Source: Marinococcus luteus_A (lineage in GTDB: Bacteria; Bacillota; Bacilli; Bacillales; Marinococcaceae). From it: DNA of 64,000 nt. Location of the stretch: positions 124,001 through 188,000 of the forward strand of contig NZ_JAXRUV010000005.1 of the NCBI RefSeq assembly GCF_034497705.1. Direction: 5' to 3'. Shown here piece after piece: positions 33,566 to 42,332 of the stretch (within the stretch, counting starts at the first letter, position 1; each line of letters opens with the position of its first letter). The notes below the pieces were generated by a model. That model made no database searches and was not told the DNA's origin. It worked only from the letters and a program-made list of their open reading frames with translations. The position numbers and the translations under genes were made by a program.

Positions 33566-34628
33566 CACGAACGACTCCTCCCTTGATATGCTCCATAAAT
33601 GCTTCTTCATTATTTGGAATAACCGTTGGTTTCACCGTCACTTTATCAATCGCTGTACTCGGGTCTTTTAGTCCGTTTCCGGTAAGGACGCAAACAACCG
33701 AAGAACCTTTTTTGATTTTTCCGCTATCGATCTGTTTTTTAAGCCCCGCCAGAGAAGCACAGGAAGCCGGCTCTGCAAAAACGCCTTCTGTTTTGGCAAG
33801 CAGCTGATAAGCTTCAACAATCTCATCGTCTGTCACCATATCAATGCGGCCGTCTGATTCTTCTGTCACCCGGATAGCTTTATCCCAGCTTGCCGGATTA
33901 CCAATACGTATAGCCGTAGCGATCGTTTCCGGATCTTTGACAACTTCGCCGCGTACAATGGCCGCTGCCCCTTCTGCTTCAAAGCCAAGCATATTTGGCA
34001 GGCCGGTCTGATGCTGCTCATGGTACTCTTTAAACCCTTTCCAGTAAGCCGTGATGTTTCCGGCGTTGCCCACCGGGATGCAGAGAGCATCCGGTGCTTT
34101 TCCGAGTGCTTCACAGACTTCGTACGCAGCAGTTTTCTGGCCTTCAATACGATAAGGGTTCACGGAATTCACGAGAGTGATCGGTTCCTTTTCACTGATG
34201 CTCCGGACGATTTCGAGCGCGTTATCGAAGTTGCCCTGGATTTCAAACACTTCGGCTCCGTACATAACGGCCTGGGCCAGCTTCCCGAGCGCAATTTTTC
34301 CTTCCGGAATGACAACGATCGTGCGGAGGCCGGCTCTCGTACCATAGGCAGCTGCCGCTGCAGAGGTGTTTCCTGTGGAAGCGCATATAATAGCTTTACT
34401 TCCCTCTTCCTTCGCTTTAGCTACCGCCATCACCATCCCACGGTCTTTAAACGAGCCCGTAGGGTTGGTGCCTTCTGTCTTCACGTGAATGTTCACGCCC
34501 CATTCTTCCGACAGTCGCTCAAGTGGTATTAACGGCGTATTGCCTTCATTCAGGGAAAGCGCCGGCGTATTTTCTGTTACTGGTAAAAAATCTTTATACT
34601 GCTTTAAAAGTCCCTGCCAAGCACTCAT
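33561..34628 (-). CDS. thrC: Threonine synthase
   Basis: PLP enzyme converting phosphohomoserine to threonine. 355 residues; Lys61 in NPTGSFKDRGM binds PLP, and the PLP phosphate loop is PVGNAGN. This is the short Gram-positive class. ATG 34628 directly follows the hom stop (TAA then ATG), with GGAGGAAG inside the end of hom as ribosome site. Confidence 0.96.
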   Translation of the reverse strand: MSAWQGLLKQYKDFLPVTENTPALSLNEGNTPLIPLERLSEEWGVNIHVKTEGTNPTGSFKDRGMVMAVAKAKEEGSKAIICASTGNTSAAAAAYGTRAGLRTIVVIPEGKIALGKLAQAVMYGAEVFEIQGNFDNALEIVRSISEKEPITLVNSVNPYRIEGQKTAAYEVCEALGKAPDALCIPVGNAGNITAYWKGFKEYHEQHQTGLPNMLGFEAEGAAAIVRGEVVKDPETIATAIRIGNPASWDKAIRVTEESDGRIDMVTDDEIVEAYQLLAKTEGVFAEPASCASLAGLKKQIDSGKIKKGSSVVCVLTGNGLKDPSTAIDKVTVKPTVIPNNEEAFMEHIKGGVVRG

Positions 34629-35930
34629 TTAGCTTCCTCCCTCTACACGGTAGCTGCTTTTAATATCTATTACAACATCAAGACTGTTTAACGCCGTTTG
34701 AAGCCGTTTATATACGTCGAGTGATGTTGTATGCGTAATAATGACAATTTCTGCGGTGTTCACCATTCCTTCCACCGGCCATTGAACGAGACGTTCAAAG
34801 CTTACATCCTCTTCAGCGAAAATCGAGGTGAGAGCTGCAAAGGTGCCGGTGGCGTCTTTCACGTGCAGGCGGAGAAAGTATTTCGAAAATACTTCATTAT
34901 CCGGCTTAATATGCTTTTCATTCAGCGGCTCACCGACATGCTGTCCGCTGACGCCGAGACGCATATTGCGTACAGAAGTGACAAGATCCGAAACTACCGC
35001 TGTGGCAGTTGGAAGCGCTCCGGCTCCCGGGCCGTAAAACATTGTTTCTCCTACCGCTTCGCCGTAAATATACACAGCGTTGTATTCGTTTTGCACTGAT
35101 GACAGCGGATGGTCATTTGGCAGCATCATTGGCTGCACTGCAAGTTCCACCTTCCCGTTTTTCCGTTCGGCCAATCCGATCAGCTTTAACGTATAGCCCA
35201 TCTGCCGGCAGTAGGCAAGATCATCTGTTGTAATGGACGTAATGCCTTCAACCGTAACGTCTGAAAGCTCCACATTCATGGAAAAGCCGAGGTTCGCCAG
35301 AATAGCTACTTTTCTGGCAGCATCAAGACCTTCGACATCCGCCGTAGGATCGCTCTCTGCAAATCCAAGCTCCTGCGCTTCAAGCAGAACTTCCTGGTAA
35401 GGACGGTCATCCTGGCTCATTTTCGTCAGCACATAGTTAGTCGTTCCGTTCACGATGCCCATCATTTTTGTGATCCGGTCGGAGGCAAGCCCTTCCGTAA
35501 GACCTCGCAGCACCGGAATTCCTCCGGCTACGCTCGCTTCATAAAACAAATCGCAGTGATTGTCCGCTGCGATTTTTAACAGCTCTGCCCCGTGGAGGGC
35601 CATCAAGTCTTTATTCGCAGTAACAACGCTCTTGCCCTGCTGCAATGCCTGGGTAATATACTTTCTTGCCTGGTCCACACTCCCCATCACTTCAATAACC
35701 GTGTGGATCTCAGGATCGCCGAGCACGTCATCTGCCTCTAGCGTCAGTTGGTCTTCCCGTAAACTTACCTGACCGGTCCTCGGTTTTTCCAAGTCACGTA
35801 CCAGGGCTTTTTTTAAAAACACATCAGCACCCACCTGGTGCTGAAGCTCTTGTTTATGCTCTTCCAATAGCTGAGCCACACCGGCTCCAACCGTTCCAAA
35901 TCCAAGCATACCTACGGCAATTTTTTCCAT
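34629..35930 (-). CDS. hom: Homoserine dehydrogenase
   Basis: Reduces aspartate semialdehyde to homoserine, the branch point to threonine and methionine. 433 residues: NAD(P) domain (GMLGFGTVGAGVAQLL), catalytic domain (VNGTTNYVLTKM, GFAESDPTADVEGLDAARK) and C-terminal ACT domain (residues about 350-428, RLHVKDATGTFAALTSIF), the usual site of threonine inhibition. First gene of the operon, behind the promoter at 36026-36054. No T-box leader is present. Confidence 0.96.
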   Translation of the reverse strand: MEKIAVGMLGFGTVGAGVAQLLEEHKQELQHQVGADVFLKKALVRDLEKPRTGQVSLREDQLTLEADDVLGDPEIHTVIEVMGSVDQARKYITQALQQGKSVVTANKDLMALHGAELLKIAADNHCDLFYEASVAGGIPVLRGLTEGLASDRITKMMGIVNGTTNYVLTKMSQDDRPYQEVLLEAQELGFAESDPTADVEGLDAARKVAILANLGFSMNVELSDVTVEGITSITTDDLAYCRQMGYTLKLIGLAERKNGKVELAVQPMMLPNDHPLSSVQNEYNAVYIYGEAVGETMFYGPGAGALPTATAVVSDLVTSVRNMRLGVSGQHVGEPLNEKHIKPDNEVFSKYFLRLHVKDATGTFAALTSIFAEEDVSFERLVQWPVEGMVNTAEIVIITHTTSLDVYKRLQTALNSLDVVIDIKSSYRVEGGS

Positions 35931-36025
35931 TCCTGCTACACTCCTAACTCCCTCTAAAACCTTTATTACATTCTTTATTTATATAATGTTTATTTTAGGT
36001 AAACAAATGTCTTTCTATAAAGGAC

Positions 36026-36054
36026 ATTATAACGATATTATTTTCAACTCGCAA
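36026..36054 (-). promoter_or_regulatory. Sigma-A promoter of hom-thrC-thrB
   Basis: Minus-strand TTGCGA (36049-36054), exactly 17 bases, TATAAT (36026-36031), about 96 bases before the hom start. Confidence 0.65.
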
Positions 36055-36072
36055 CCATTACAGCAAAAAAAG

Positions 36073-36843
36073 CTATAGATAACCAGCCCATTCTGCCAGT
36101 GTTTCTACCTGGTAGGCAGGAGGAGTTTCTTTAGCCGCAGCCACCTCCCTGCTGGTGACTCCTGTGTTTACATGAATGGTATCTATTCCTGCCCGTATCC
36201 CGGCGAGAATATCGGTATCATAATTGTCCCCAATTAACGCCACTTCATCTTTAGCCACGCCGACTGCCTGCATCGCCATGTCCACCATAATAGGCTGCGG
36301 CTTGCCGATAAAAATCGGATTTTTCTGCGCAGCCGTCGTAACGACCGACGTGAGCGCCCCATTGCCAGGATGAAAGCCCTGTTCGGTCGGAATAGCCACG
36401 TCTTCATTAGTGGAAATAAACATGGCCCCGCTTCGCACCGCCACTGTCGCCTTACTAAGTTTATCGTATGTAATGCTGCGGTCCATACCCATTACAACGG
36501 CGTCCGGGTTGGTTTCTGTAAGACGGAAGCCGTAACCCTCCAATGCTTCCTGAAGCCCCTGCTCGCCAATTACATATACCGTGGCGGAAGGAGCCTGTTC
36601 GTGTAAATATCTGGCTGTCGCAAGGGACGTTGTCATCACCTGGTCTGCTTCGCACTTCACTCCCATGCCTGCCAGTCGTTCCGCAACCGTTTCGGGGGAG
36701 GAGGTGGAGTTATTGGTTATATATAAATGCGGGATACCTTTATCATGAAGCTGATTCACAAACCGTACAGCTTCCGGAATTGGTTCGCTGCCCCGGTACA
36801 TCGTGCCGTCCAGATCAATTAAATATGCTTTATACGTTTTCAT
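36073..36843 (-). CDS. yutF: HAD-IIA sugar-phosphatase-like protein (NagD family, YutF)
   Basis: 256 residues. HAD motifs: Asp10 and Asp12 in YLIDLDGTMYRG (motif I), LYITNNSTSS (motif II), FIGKPQPIM with the motif III Lys, and ALIGDNYDTDI (motif IV). The cap insertion is of the IIA type as in NagD and AraL. Substrates are phosphorylated sugars or nucleotides; the specific one is unknown. It lies 15 bases after yutE, so the two are cotranscribed, as in B. subtilis. Confidence 0.9.
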   Translation of the reverse strand: MKTYKAYLIDLDGTMYRGSEPIPEAVRFVNQLHDKGIPHLYITNNSTSSPETVAERLAGMGVKCEADQVMTTSLATARYLHEQAPSATVYVIGEQGLQEALEGYGFRLTETNPDAVVMGMDRSITYDKLSKATVAVRSGAMFISTNEDVAIPTEQGFHPGNGALTSVVTTAAQKNPIFIGKPQPIMVDMAMQAVGVAKDEVALIGDNYDTDILAGIRAGIDTIHVNTGVTSREVAAAKETPPAYQVETLAEWAGYL

Positions 36844-36858
36844 GGCCGTTCATCTCCT

Positions 36859-37317
36859 CTATTCCTTCGTATCCTTCTCCTCGGGCAGGAAGGCAGATAC
36901 CGGTCCGAGCTCCTCCTCGAGATAATTTCTTACCGACGGGCTCACTTTCTCTACAGCGGGCTCCGCTTCCTCGAGCACCTGCCTGATTTCAGCGGATTCA
37001 ATAGCAGTAAATTCCTGCACGAGCTTTTTCCGGAATGCCACTAAAGGCTTCAGCCGGCTGATCACTTCAGATTCGAGCACCCGTTCGTCTTCAAGGATAT
37101 CGAGAATATCTTCATAGCTGCCCGGATCTCTCATAATAAAACCATCAATCATCTGATTGCCGACGTCTATCAGCGCTTCAATCCATCCGTGCGCGAGTCT
37201 TTCGAGCGCTAGCTGCGTGCCTGCCGTGCTTTCCTCGCGGATCTGCTTATATATACGTCCGAGCTGCTCCATATACTGCAGACGGTCCTCAATTTGTTTC
37301 CGGTCTACAAAATACAT
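36859..37317 (-). CDS. yutE: DUF86/HepT-like protein without a toxin partner (YutE)
   Basis: 152 residues from ATG 37317 after AAAAGGAGG. All-helical DUF86 protein, of which HepT toxins are members; the block IDVGNQMIDGFIMRDPGSYEDI is well kept. The usual HepT nuclease motif RxxxxHxY reads FRKKLVQEF here, with Gln where His is expected, so RNase activity is doubtful. No MntA-type nucleotidyltransferase is adjacent. It shares a transcript with yutF. The role is unknown. Confidence 0.85.
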   Translation of the reverse strand: MYFVDRKQIEDRLQYMEQLGRIYKQIREESTAGTQLALERLAHGWIEALIDVGNQMIDGFIMRDPGSYEDILDILEDERVLESEVISRLKPLVAFRKKLVQEFTAIESAEIRQVLEEAEPAVEKVSPSVRNYLEEELGPVSAFLPEEKDTKE

Positions 37318-37473
37318 TATTCTGCCTCCTTTTCTCATTCTCTATGGTAGCATATCTAAACGCTTCTGCAGATAAAACCACCGCTGAAGACGGCACATAA
37401 ATATGGTAAGATAGTTAAGCATTTTGCAATCTTTACATATGAGTCTTCTTACAGGAAAGGATGAAATCTATTT

Positions 37474-38445
37474 ATGGATAGAGAATTGGCGCTTGAAATT
37501 GTACGTGTTACAGAGGCTGCCGCTGTTTCTTCTGCCCAGTGGCTTGGACGGGGGAGAAAAATAGAAGCGGATGATGCTGCTACGACTTCGATGAGGTCCA
37601 TGTTTGACTCTGTGCACTGCCGCGGAACAGTCGTCATCGGTGAAGGGGAACTCGACGAAGCACCTATGCTCTATATCGGAGAAGAAGTGGGAGACGGAGA
37701 AGGCCCTGAGGTTGATATTGCTGTAGACCCGCTCGAAGGAACAAATATTGTTGCAAGCGGCCGGGCCAACGCTGTCGCTGTCATTGCAATCGGGGACCGG
37801 GGCACACTTCTTCACGCGCCGGACATGTATATGGAAAAAATCGCGGTCGGACCGAAAGCTGCAGGGAATGTCCGCCTCGACGACCCGATTGAGACTACCA
37901 TCGATACGATTGCTAAAACAAGCAACAAACGGGTCCGGGACGTCACGGTTATTATCCAGGACCGCGAGCGTCATCAGCAGCTCATCGACCGCGTCCGGGC
38001 CAAAGGCGCCCGGGTAAAACTCTTTGGTGACGGGGATGTAGGGGCTTCCATCGCAGCTGCGCTTCCGCGCACCGGGATTGATTTATTCCTTGGCACCGGC
38101 GGAGCTCCGGAAGGTGTCATCTCAGCTGCCGCTATTAAAGCACTCGGCGGGGACATGCAGGCCCGCCTTGTACCCTCAGACGCCGAAGAAAAGGAACGCT
38201 GCAGAGTTATGGGAATTACAGACACGAGTAAGGTGCTTCAGCTGTCTGACCTCGTGAAAGGAGACGATGCTATATTCGCGGCCACCGGCGTTTCGAGCGG
38301 TGAACTGCTTGACGGAGTTCGTTTTCTTGGAGGTGATCTTGCCGAAACAGATTCTATCGTCATGCGGGCCAAAACCCGTACTGTCCGCTACATTAAAGCC
38401 CAGCATCACCTTGACTACAAACCCCACCTCCTTGCTGAAGAATAA
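37474..38445 (+). CDS. glpX: Class II fructose-1,6-bisphosphatase
   Basis: Gluconeogenic phosphatase, 323 residues. Metal-binding blocks are GEGELDEAP, Asp85 with PLEGT to residue 90, then GDGDVGASIAAALP and LGTGGAPEGVISAAA. This matches the GlpX/YwjI class rather than the Bacillus-specific class III enzyme. ATG 37474 has AGGAAAGG about 13 bases upstream, a long spacing, but no better start is in frame. Monocistronic. Together with pgi it serves gluconeogenesis. Confidence 0.95.
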   Translation: MDRELALEIVRVTEAAAVSSAQWLGRGRKIEADDAATTSMRSMFDSVHCRGTVVIGEGELDEAPMLYIGEEVGDGEGPEVDIAVDPLEGTNIVASGRANAVAVIAIGDRGTLLHAPDMYMEKIAVGPKAAGNVRLDDPIETTIDTIAKTSNKRVRDVTVIIQDRERHQQLIDRVRAKGARVKLFGDGDVGASIAAALPRTGIDLFLGTGGAPEGVISAAAIKALGGDMQARLVPSDAEEKERCRVMGITDTSKVLQLSDLVKGDDAIFAATGVSSGELLDGVRFLGGDLAETDSIVMRAKTRTVRYIKAQHHLDYKPHLLAEE

Positions 38446-38450
38446 TAAAC

Positions 38451-38475
38451 AAAAACCCCCGTGTCGGGGGTTTTT
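38451..38475. terminator. Bidirectional terminator
   Basis: AAAAACCCCC-GTGTC-GGGGGTTTTT between convergent glpX and yutD. Confidence 0.9.
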
Positions 38476-38794
38476 ACGTTACTGATTCTTCTGCTTCTTC
38501 CGGCGTTTCTTCCTTTTGCTCCTGGCGAACCTTTTTTAATACAAAATAGGCGCAGCCAAAATTACAGTACTCCAGCAAGTAATCTTCAAGGGTACCAATT
38601 TTAAAATCGTGGGGGACCTTTTTGCGGTCGTTTTCAAAGAAGCCGCGCATGCGAAGCTGCTCATGCCCCCAGTCCCCGACGACATAATCATACTTATTCA
38701 GTACTTCACTGTAACGCTCTTTAAATGCTTCTTCACTCCAGCCATCCCGAAAGTTTTCGAGCAATTCGTAACGCTGTCCATGAACTTGAATCAA
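38474..38794 (-). CDS. yutD: YutD family protein (DUF1027)
   Basis: 106 residues if translation begins at TTG 38794, six bases after GAGGAGGGG; the frame reaches 38845 without a ribosome site and would overlap the lipA terminator. The conserved core is YELLENFRDGW, VVGDWGHEQLRMRGFF and the C-terminal YCNFGCAYFVLKK with two cysteines. Function unknown. The gene follows lipA, as in B. subtilis (yutB, yutC, yutD), with no yutC in between. Confidence 0.85.
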   Translation of the reverse strand: MIQVHGQRYELLENFRDGWSEEAFKERYSEVLNKYDYVVGDWGHEQLRMRGFFENDRKKVPHDFKIGTLEDYLLEYCNFGCAYFVLKKVRQEQKEETPEEAEESVT

Positions 38795-38832
38795 TGAGCT
38801 CCCCTCCTCTGCTGAGCCTGGCCCTTCCAAAA

Positions 38833-38868
38833 GAAAAACCAGCATCCGAAAAGAGGAACTGGTTTTTC
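38833..38868 (-). terminator. Intrinsic terminator of lipA
   Basis: Minus-strand AAAAACCAG/CTGGTTTTT with a large imperfect inner loop. Confidence 0.7.
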
Positions 38869-38885
38869 CAGGGGCGGTCTCTCAT

Positions 38886-39788
38886 TTATTGATACTTGCT
38901 TGCTTCCATCTGAACCTGTGCTTCGTTTACCTGCTCGTCAGCATGATAGGAAGAACGGACAAGCGGCCCGGATTCACAGTGGCTGAATCCTTTTGTCATT
39001 GCAATTTCTTTCAGCTCCGCAAATTCTTCAGGCGTATAATATCTTTGTACTTTTAAATGCTTCTTCGTCGGCTGCAGATACTGTCCAATCGTCATAATAT
39101 CCACGTCGTGTGCACGCAGGTCATCCATAGCCTGAATGATTTCCTCTTTTGTTTCTCCGAGGCCGACCATCAGACTCGATTTGGTGGGAATATCCGGATG
39201 AAGCTCTTTGGAATACTGAAGGAAATCCAGGGAACGACGATATTTTGCGCGGGCGCGCACCCGCGGCGTCAACCGTTCCACTGTTTCAATATTGTGGTTC
39301 AGGATGTTCGGTCTTGCTTCCATTAAAATATCCAGGTTTTCAGGGGTACCGGACATGTCTGATGGAAGCACTTCGATTGTCGTGCCAGGATTTTTCCGGC
39401 GGACAGCACGAATGGTTTCAGCGAATACTTCCGAGCCTCCGTCTTTAAGGTCATCTCTTGCTACGGCTGTAATGACGACGTGCTTCAGCCCCATTTGTTC
39501 CACGGAATCCGCAACACGTTCAGGCTCGCCCCAGTCCAGTTCGTTTGGAAGACCGGTTTTAACAGCGCAAAAACGGCAGCCGCGCGTACAGGTATCACCG
39601 AGGATCATGAATGTAGCCGTTTTTCTGACTGCCCAGCATTCGTGAATGTTCGGGCATCTGGCTTCTTCACATACCGTATGAAGATTTTTCTCGCGCATCA
39701 TTTTTTTCAGCCCTTTGTAGGACTCATTAGTGTTTAGTTTTATTTTCAGCCATTCCGGCTTGCGGACGTATTCTTCCGTTTTTGCCAT
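38886..39788 (-). CDS. lipA: Lipoyl synthase
   Basis: Inserts two sulfur atoms into octanoyl groups on GcvH or E2 domains. 300 residues. The auxiliary cluster cysteines are Cys40, Cys45 and Cys51 (TVCEEARCPNIHECW); the radical-SAM cysteines are Cys67, Cys71 and Cys74 (CTRGCRFC); the C-terminal RSSYHADEQ supplies the serine ligand. One of its carrier substrates, GcvH, is encoded at 54327. Confidence 0.97.
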   Translation of the reverse strand: MAKTEEYVRKPEWLKIKLNTNESYKGLKKMMREKNLHTVCEEARCPNIHECWAVRKTATFMILGDTCTRGCRFCAVKTGLPNELDWGEPERVADSVEQMGLKHVVITAVARDDLKDGGSEVFAETIRAVRRKNPGTTIEVLPSDMSGTPENLDILMEARPNILNHNIETVERLTPRVRARAKYRRSLDFLQYSKELHPDIPTKSSLMVGLGETKEEIIQAMDDLRAHDVDIMTIGQYLQPTKKHLKVQRYYTPEEFAELKEIAMTKGFSHCESGPLVRSSYHADEQVNEAQVQMEASKYQ

Positions 39789-39962
39789 GTTGCTCTCACT
39801 CCCAGTTATGAATAATAAAAAGCATGTTTGTACTATATCTGTAATATATGTTTGATTAGACTGGCCAGTTTTTACTGTTTTCCTTTATACTTTAACACGT
39901 TCCACAGGTTCAGACAATTCATAGACGTCCTTCTTTACTACCCGCCAATCCGTCAGCAGCCG

Positions 39963-40003
39963 AAAAAAAAGCAGCCCGGCTACTTTCTACCGGGCTGCTT
40001 TTT
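39963..40003 (-). terminator. Intrinsic terminator of the NSS-metS pair
   Basis: AAAAAAAGCAGCCCGG/CCGGGCTGCTTTTTT, following the 34-residue gene on the minus strand. Confidence 0.9.
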
Positions 40004-40108
40004 TTATTTTTGTTTCGAGGCTTTTTTTGCGTTCAAAAGACTTGCTACAAGACCGCCCCATATAATAACCATTCCTACGACCATTGTTATAATTGCTCCG
40101 GCTGTCAA
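40004..40108 (-). CDS. metS: MetS-like small subunit of an NSS methionine/alanine importer
   Basis: A 34-residue protein beginning at TTG 40108, one base after the transporter stop, with GAGGAGG inside the end of the transporter gene as ribosome site. It is one hydrophobic helix (AIITMVVGMVIIWGGLVASLL) with a basic tail (NAKKASKQK). Size, sequence style and position match MetS, the single-span partner of MetP-type NSS importers. Translational coupling and the shared terminator support a complex with the transporter at 40110. Confidence 0.8.
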   Translation of the reverse strand: MTAGAIITMVVGMVIIWGGLVASLLNAKKASKQK

Positions 40109-40109
40109 T

Positions 40110-41621
40110 TTACTCAGCCTCCTCTTTGGATAAGCCTTTCCAGCGTATAAGGGACATTATAACACCTGCCGCTAAAGCAGCGAGGGCCACAGCCCAACCG
40201 CTGGCGAAAATAAACCCGTCTGCGTACCCTTCGTAATTTCCATTTTCAGTGTCAAACTGCTTTAAAATGTTTTGCAGGAATAAGTCAATCATCATATAAC
40301 CAAGTACAATCGGCGTAATGACTCCAAGACATACCTTCCACCAGCCGCCAAGACGGATATCGGAAATTGCGTTGGCGTGCTGTTGAAATTCCGGCAGCTT
40401 ACGGAGCACCCAGGCAATCAATACTACTTCCACCAGCCCGAGGAGGGCTACGCCGAACTGGTTGATAAAGTAATCGGCTGCATCAAGGAAATTCAGACCG
40501 CCACGGGTCGCAAATATCAGGGAACAAATTGCCGCTGCACCGCCACCGATACCGACTGCTTTCCCGCGCGTCCAGCCGAATTTTTCCTGCAGTCCTTTAA
40601 TGTACGTTTCGGCGATAGAAATCAGTGATGACAGTCCGGCTAGGGCGAGCGACAGGAAGAAAAGAACACCAAACAGGCCGCTGAGCGTCGGAAATTCACT
40701 GATAATCTGTGGAAAGACAACAAAGGCAAGTCCGACACCGCCGGCTACCACTTCTTCTACTCCTACGTCCAGCTGCTGGGCCATAAACCCGAGAGCTGAA
40801 AAGACGCCAATCCCGGCCAGCAGTTCAAAGCTTGAGTTACTAAAACCGGTAATAAAGGCATTGTTTGTAATGTCCGATTTTTTCGGCAGATAACTGGAAT
40901 AGGTAATCATAATCGCAAAAGCGATTGATAAACTAAAGAAAATCTGCCCATATGCAGCTACCCAGACGCCTCCCTGGGTGAGCGCCCCGAAATCCGGTTC
41001 AAAGAAAGCCTGAAGCCCCTCTGCTGCGCCCGGAAGAGTAACCGCGCGGATGCAGATGATAAGGAAGATAACGACCAGCGTCGGAATAAAAATCCGGTTC
41101 GCCAGCTCAATACCTCGCTGCACCCCTTTAAATAATATGCCGAGCGCGATCGCCCAGACGATGATTAACGGGATAAGCACTCCGATCGTCATGCCGCCGA
41201 ACTGCCCGGGATCTGCCAGCTGCAGATAGTCATTAAACAAAAACGCTTCGGTGTCAGCCCCCCAGCTTAAATTGAAAGAAAAAATCGTGTAGGAGAGCGA
41301 CCAGGCGATGATAACAGGATAATATGTAGAAATAACAAATGCTACCGCCACGGCCCACCAGCCGATCCACTCCACATTTTTGTTCAATTTTGAATACGTT
41401 CTTGGTGCTGCGCTCCGGTATTTATGACCCATGGTAAATTCCATGATCAAAAGTGGAATACCTGCTGTCAGCAGCGCAAATAAATATGGGACAAAAAACG
41501 CGCCGCCGCCGTTTTCAAATGCCGTCGCCGGAAAACGCCAGATGTTTCCGAGCCCGATCGCAGATCCGACTGCTGCCATAATAAAACCCGCACGTGTTCC
41601 CCATTGTTCTCTTGCAGCCAT
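40110..41621 (-). CDS. metP: NSS-family importer, probable methionine/alanine transporter (MetP-like)
   Basis: 503 residues, twelve hydrophobic segments. The sodium/substrate site of TM1 is intact: VGSAIGLGNIWRFPATAFENGGGAFF is split by the unwound Gly-Asn region. FFSLSIAFAIMITYSSYLP (TM6-7 region) is also typical. It is longer than the paralogue at 9835 and is followed by a MetS-like gene, which is the basis for the methionine/alanine guess. ATG 41621 follows AAAGGAGGAAG. No S-box is present upstream. Confidence 0.82.
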   Translation of the reverse strand: MAAREQWGTRAGFIMAAVGSAIGLGNIWRFPATAFENGGGAFFVPYLFALLTAGIPLLIMEFTMGHKYRSAAPRTYSKLNKNVEWIGWWAVAVAFVISTYYPVIIAWSLSYTIFSFNLSWGADTEAFLFNDYLQLADPGQFGGMTIGVLIPLIIVWAIALGILFKGVQRGIELANRIFIPTLVVIFLIICIRAVTLPGAAEGLQAFFEPDFGALTQGGVWVAAYGQIFFSLSIAFAIMITYSSYLPKKSDITNNAFITGFSNSSFELLAGIGVFSALGFMAQQLDVGVEEVVAGGVGLAFVVFPQIISEFPTLSGLFGVLFFLSLALAGLSSLISIAETYIKGLQEKFGWTRGKAVGIGGGAAAICSLIFATRGGLNFLDAADYFINQFGVALLGLVEVVLIAWVLRKLPEFQQHANAISDIRLGGWWKVCLGVITPIVLGYMMIDLFLQNILKQFDTENGNYEGYADGFIFASGWAVALAALAAGVIMSLIRWKGLSKEEAE

Positions 41622-41789
41622 GAAGCTTCCTCCTTTTTATCTGTTACATGACTATGTGAACATCTGCCGATGCACAACTTTTGTCTGATAATTCATTATA
41701 TTTATCTTTCTTTGCCTTGTCAAAGTACATAGCGGAAAAGTTTTTTGTAAGCGTTTTTTTTGCTGCTTTCGTTCTCAATGCAGAGATAA

Positions 41790-41828
41790 ATAAAATCATC
41801 CTGCTACAACCAAAAAGTTGCAGCAGGA
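41790..41828 (-). terminator. Intrinsic terminator of thyA-dfrA
   Basis: Minus-strand TCCTGCTGCAAC/GTTGTAGCAGGA around TTTTTG, then TGATTTTATT. Confidence 0.75.
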
Positions 41829-41843
41829 CTTTTAAATACTACA

Positions 41844-42332
41844 TTAATTACTTTTTCGCCTGTAGGTTACGTACCGGTGTGGATGCTTGTTTTTTTCATC
41901 CACTGGTCCTTCTTCCTTTTCAGCAATTTCCCATTCGGACTCATTCCATTCCGGAAAATATGTATCTCCCGGAACATCGGTGTCAATATGGGTCAGATAC
42001 ATATATGAAGCGTCCGGCAGCAGTTCTGTAAAAACGCCGCTGCCTCCGATAACGTAGTAAAGCTTTTCTTCTCCAGCAAGCCGGCGAATTTCTTCAATAT
42101 CGTTCACCACCTGAGCACCTTCGTGCGACCAGTCCGTATTACCTGTAATAACGATATTGGTGCGTGATGGGAGCGGCCCGTTCATCGATTCAAACGTTTT
42201 CCTGCCCATAATAACAGTCCCGTGCTTTGTTACCTGCTGAAAATGGTTCAAGTCAGCAGGAAGATGCCAGGGGAGGTCGTTTTTATATCCGATCACCCGG
42301 TTGTTTGCGACGGCAGCTACAAATGCGATCAT
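41844..42332 (-). CDS. dfrA: Dihydrofolate reductase
   Basis: Regenerates tetrahydrofolate after thymidylate synthesis. 162 residues with IAFVAAVANNRVIGYKNDLPWHLP, GTVIMGRKTFESM and LYYVIGGSGVF, the classical chromosomal DHFR pattern. ATG 42332 overlaps the thyA stop as ATGA. Trimethoprim target. Confidence 0.96.
   Translation of the reverse strand: MIAFVAAVANNRVIGYKNDLPWHLPADLNHFQQVTKHGTVIMGRKTFESMNGPLPSRTNIVITGNTDWSHEGAQVVNDIEEIRRLAGEEKLYYVIGGSGVFTELLPDASYMYLTHIDTDVPGDTYFPEWNESEWEIAEKEEGPVDEKNKHPHRYVTYRRKSN

Noticed and set aside
35931..36072. T-box leader expected before hom-thrC-thrB
   Set aside because: No specifier loop or conserved T-box sequence is visible; only a sigma-A promoter was found.
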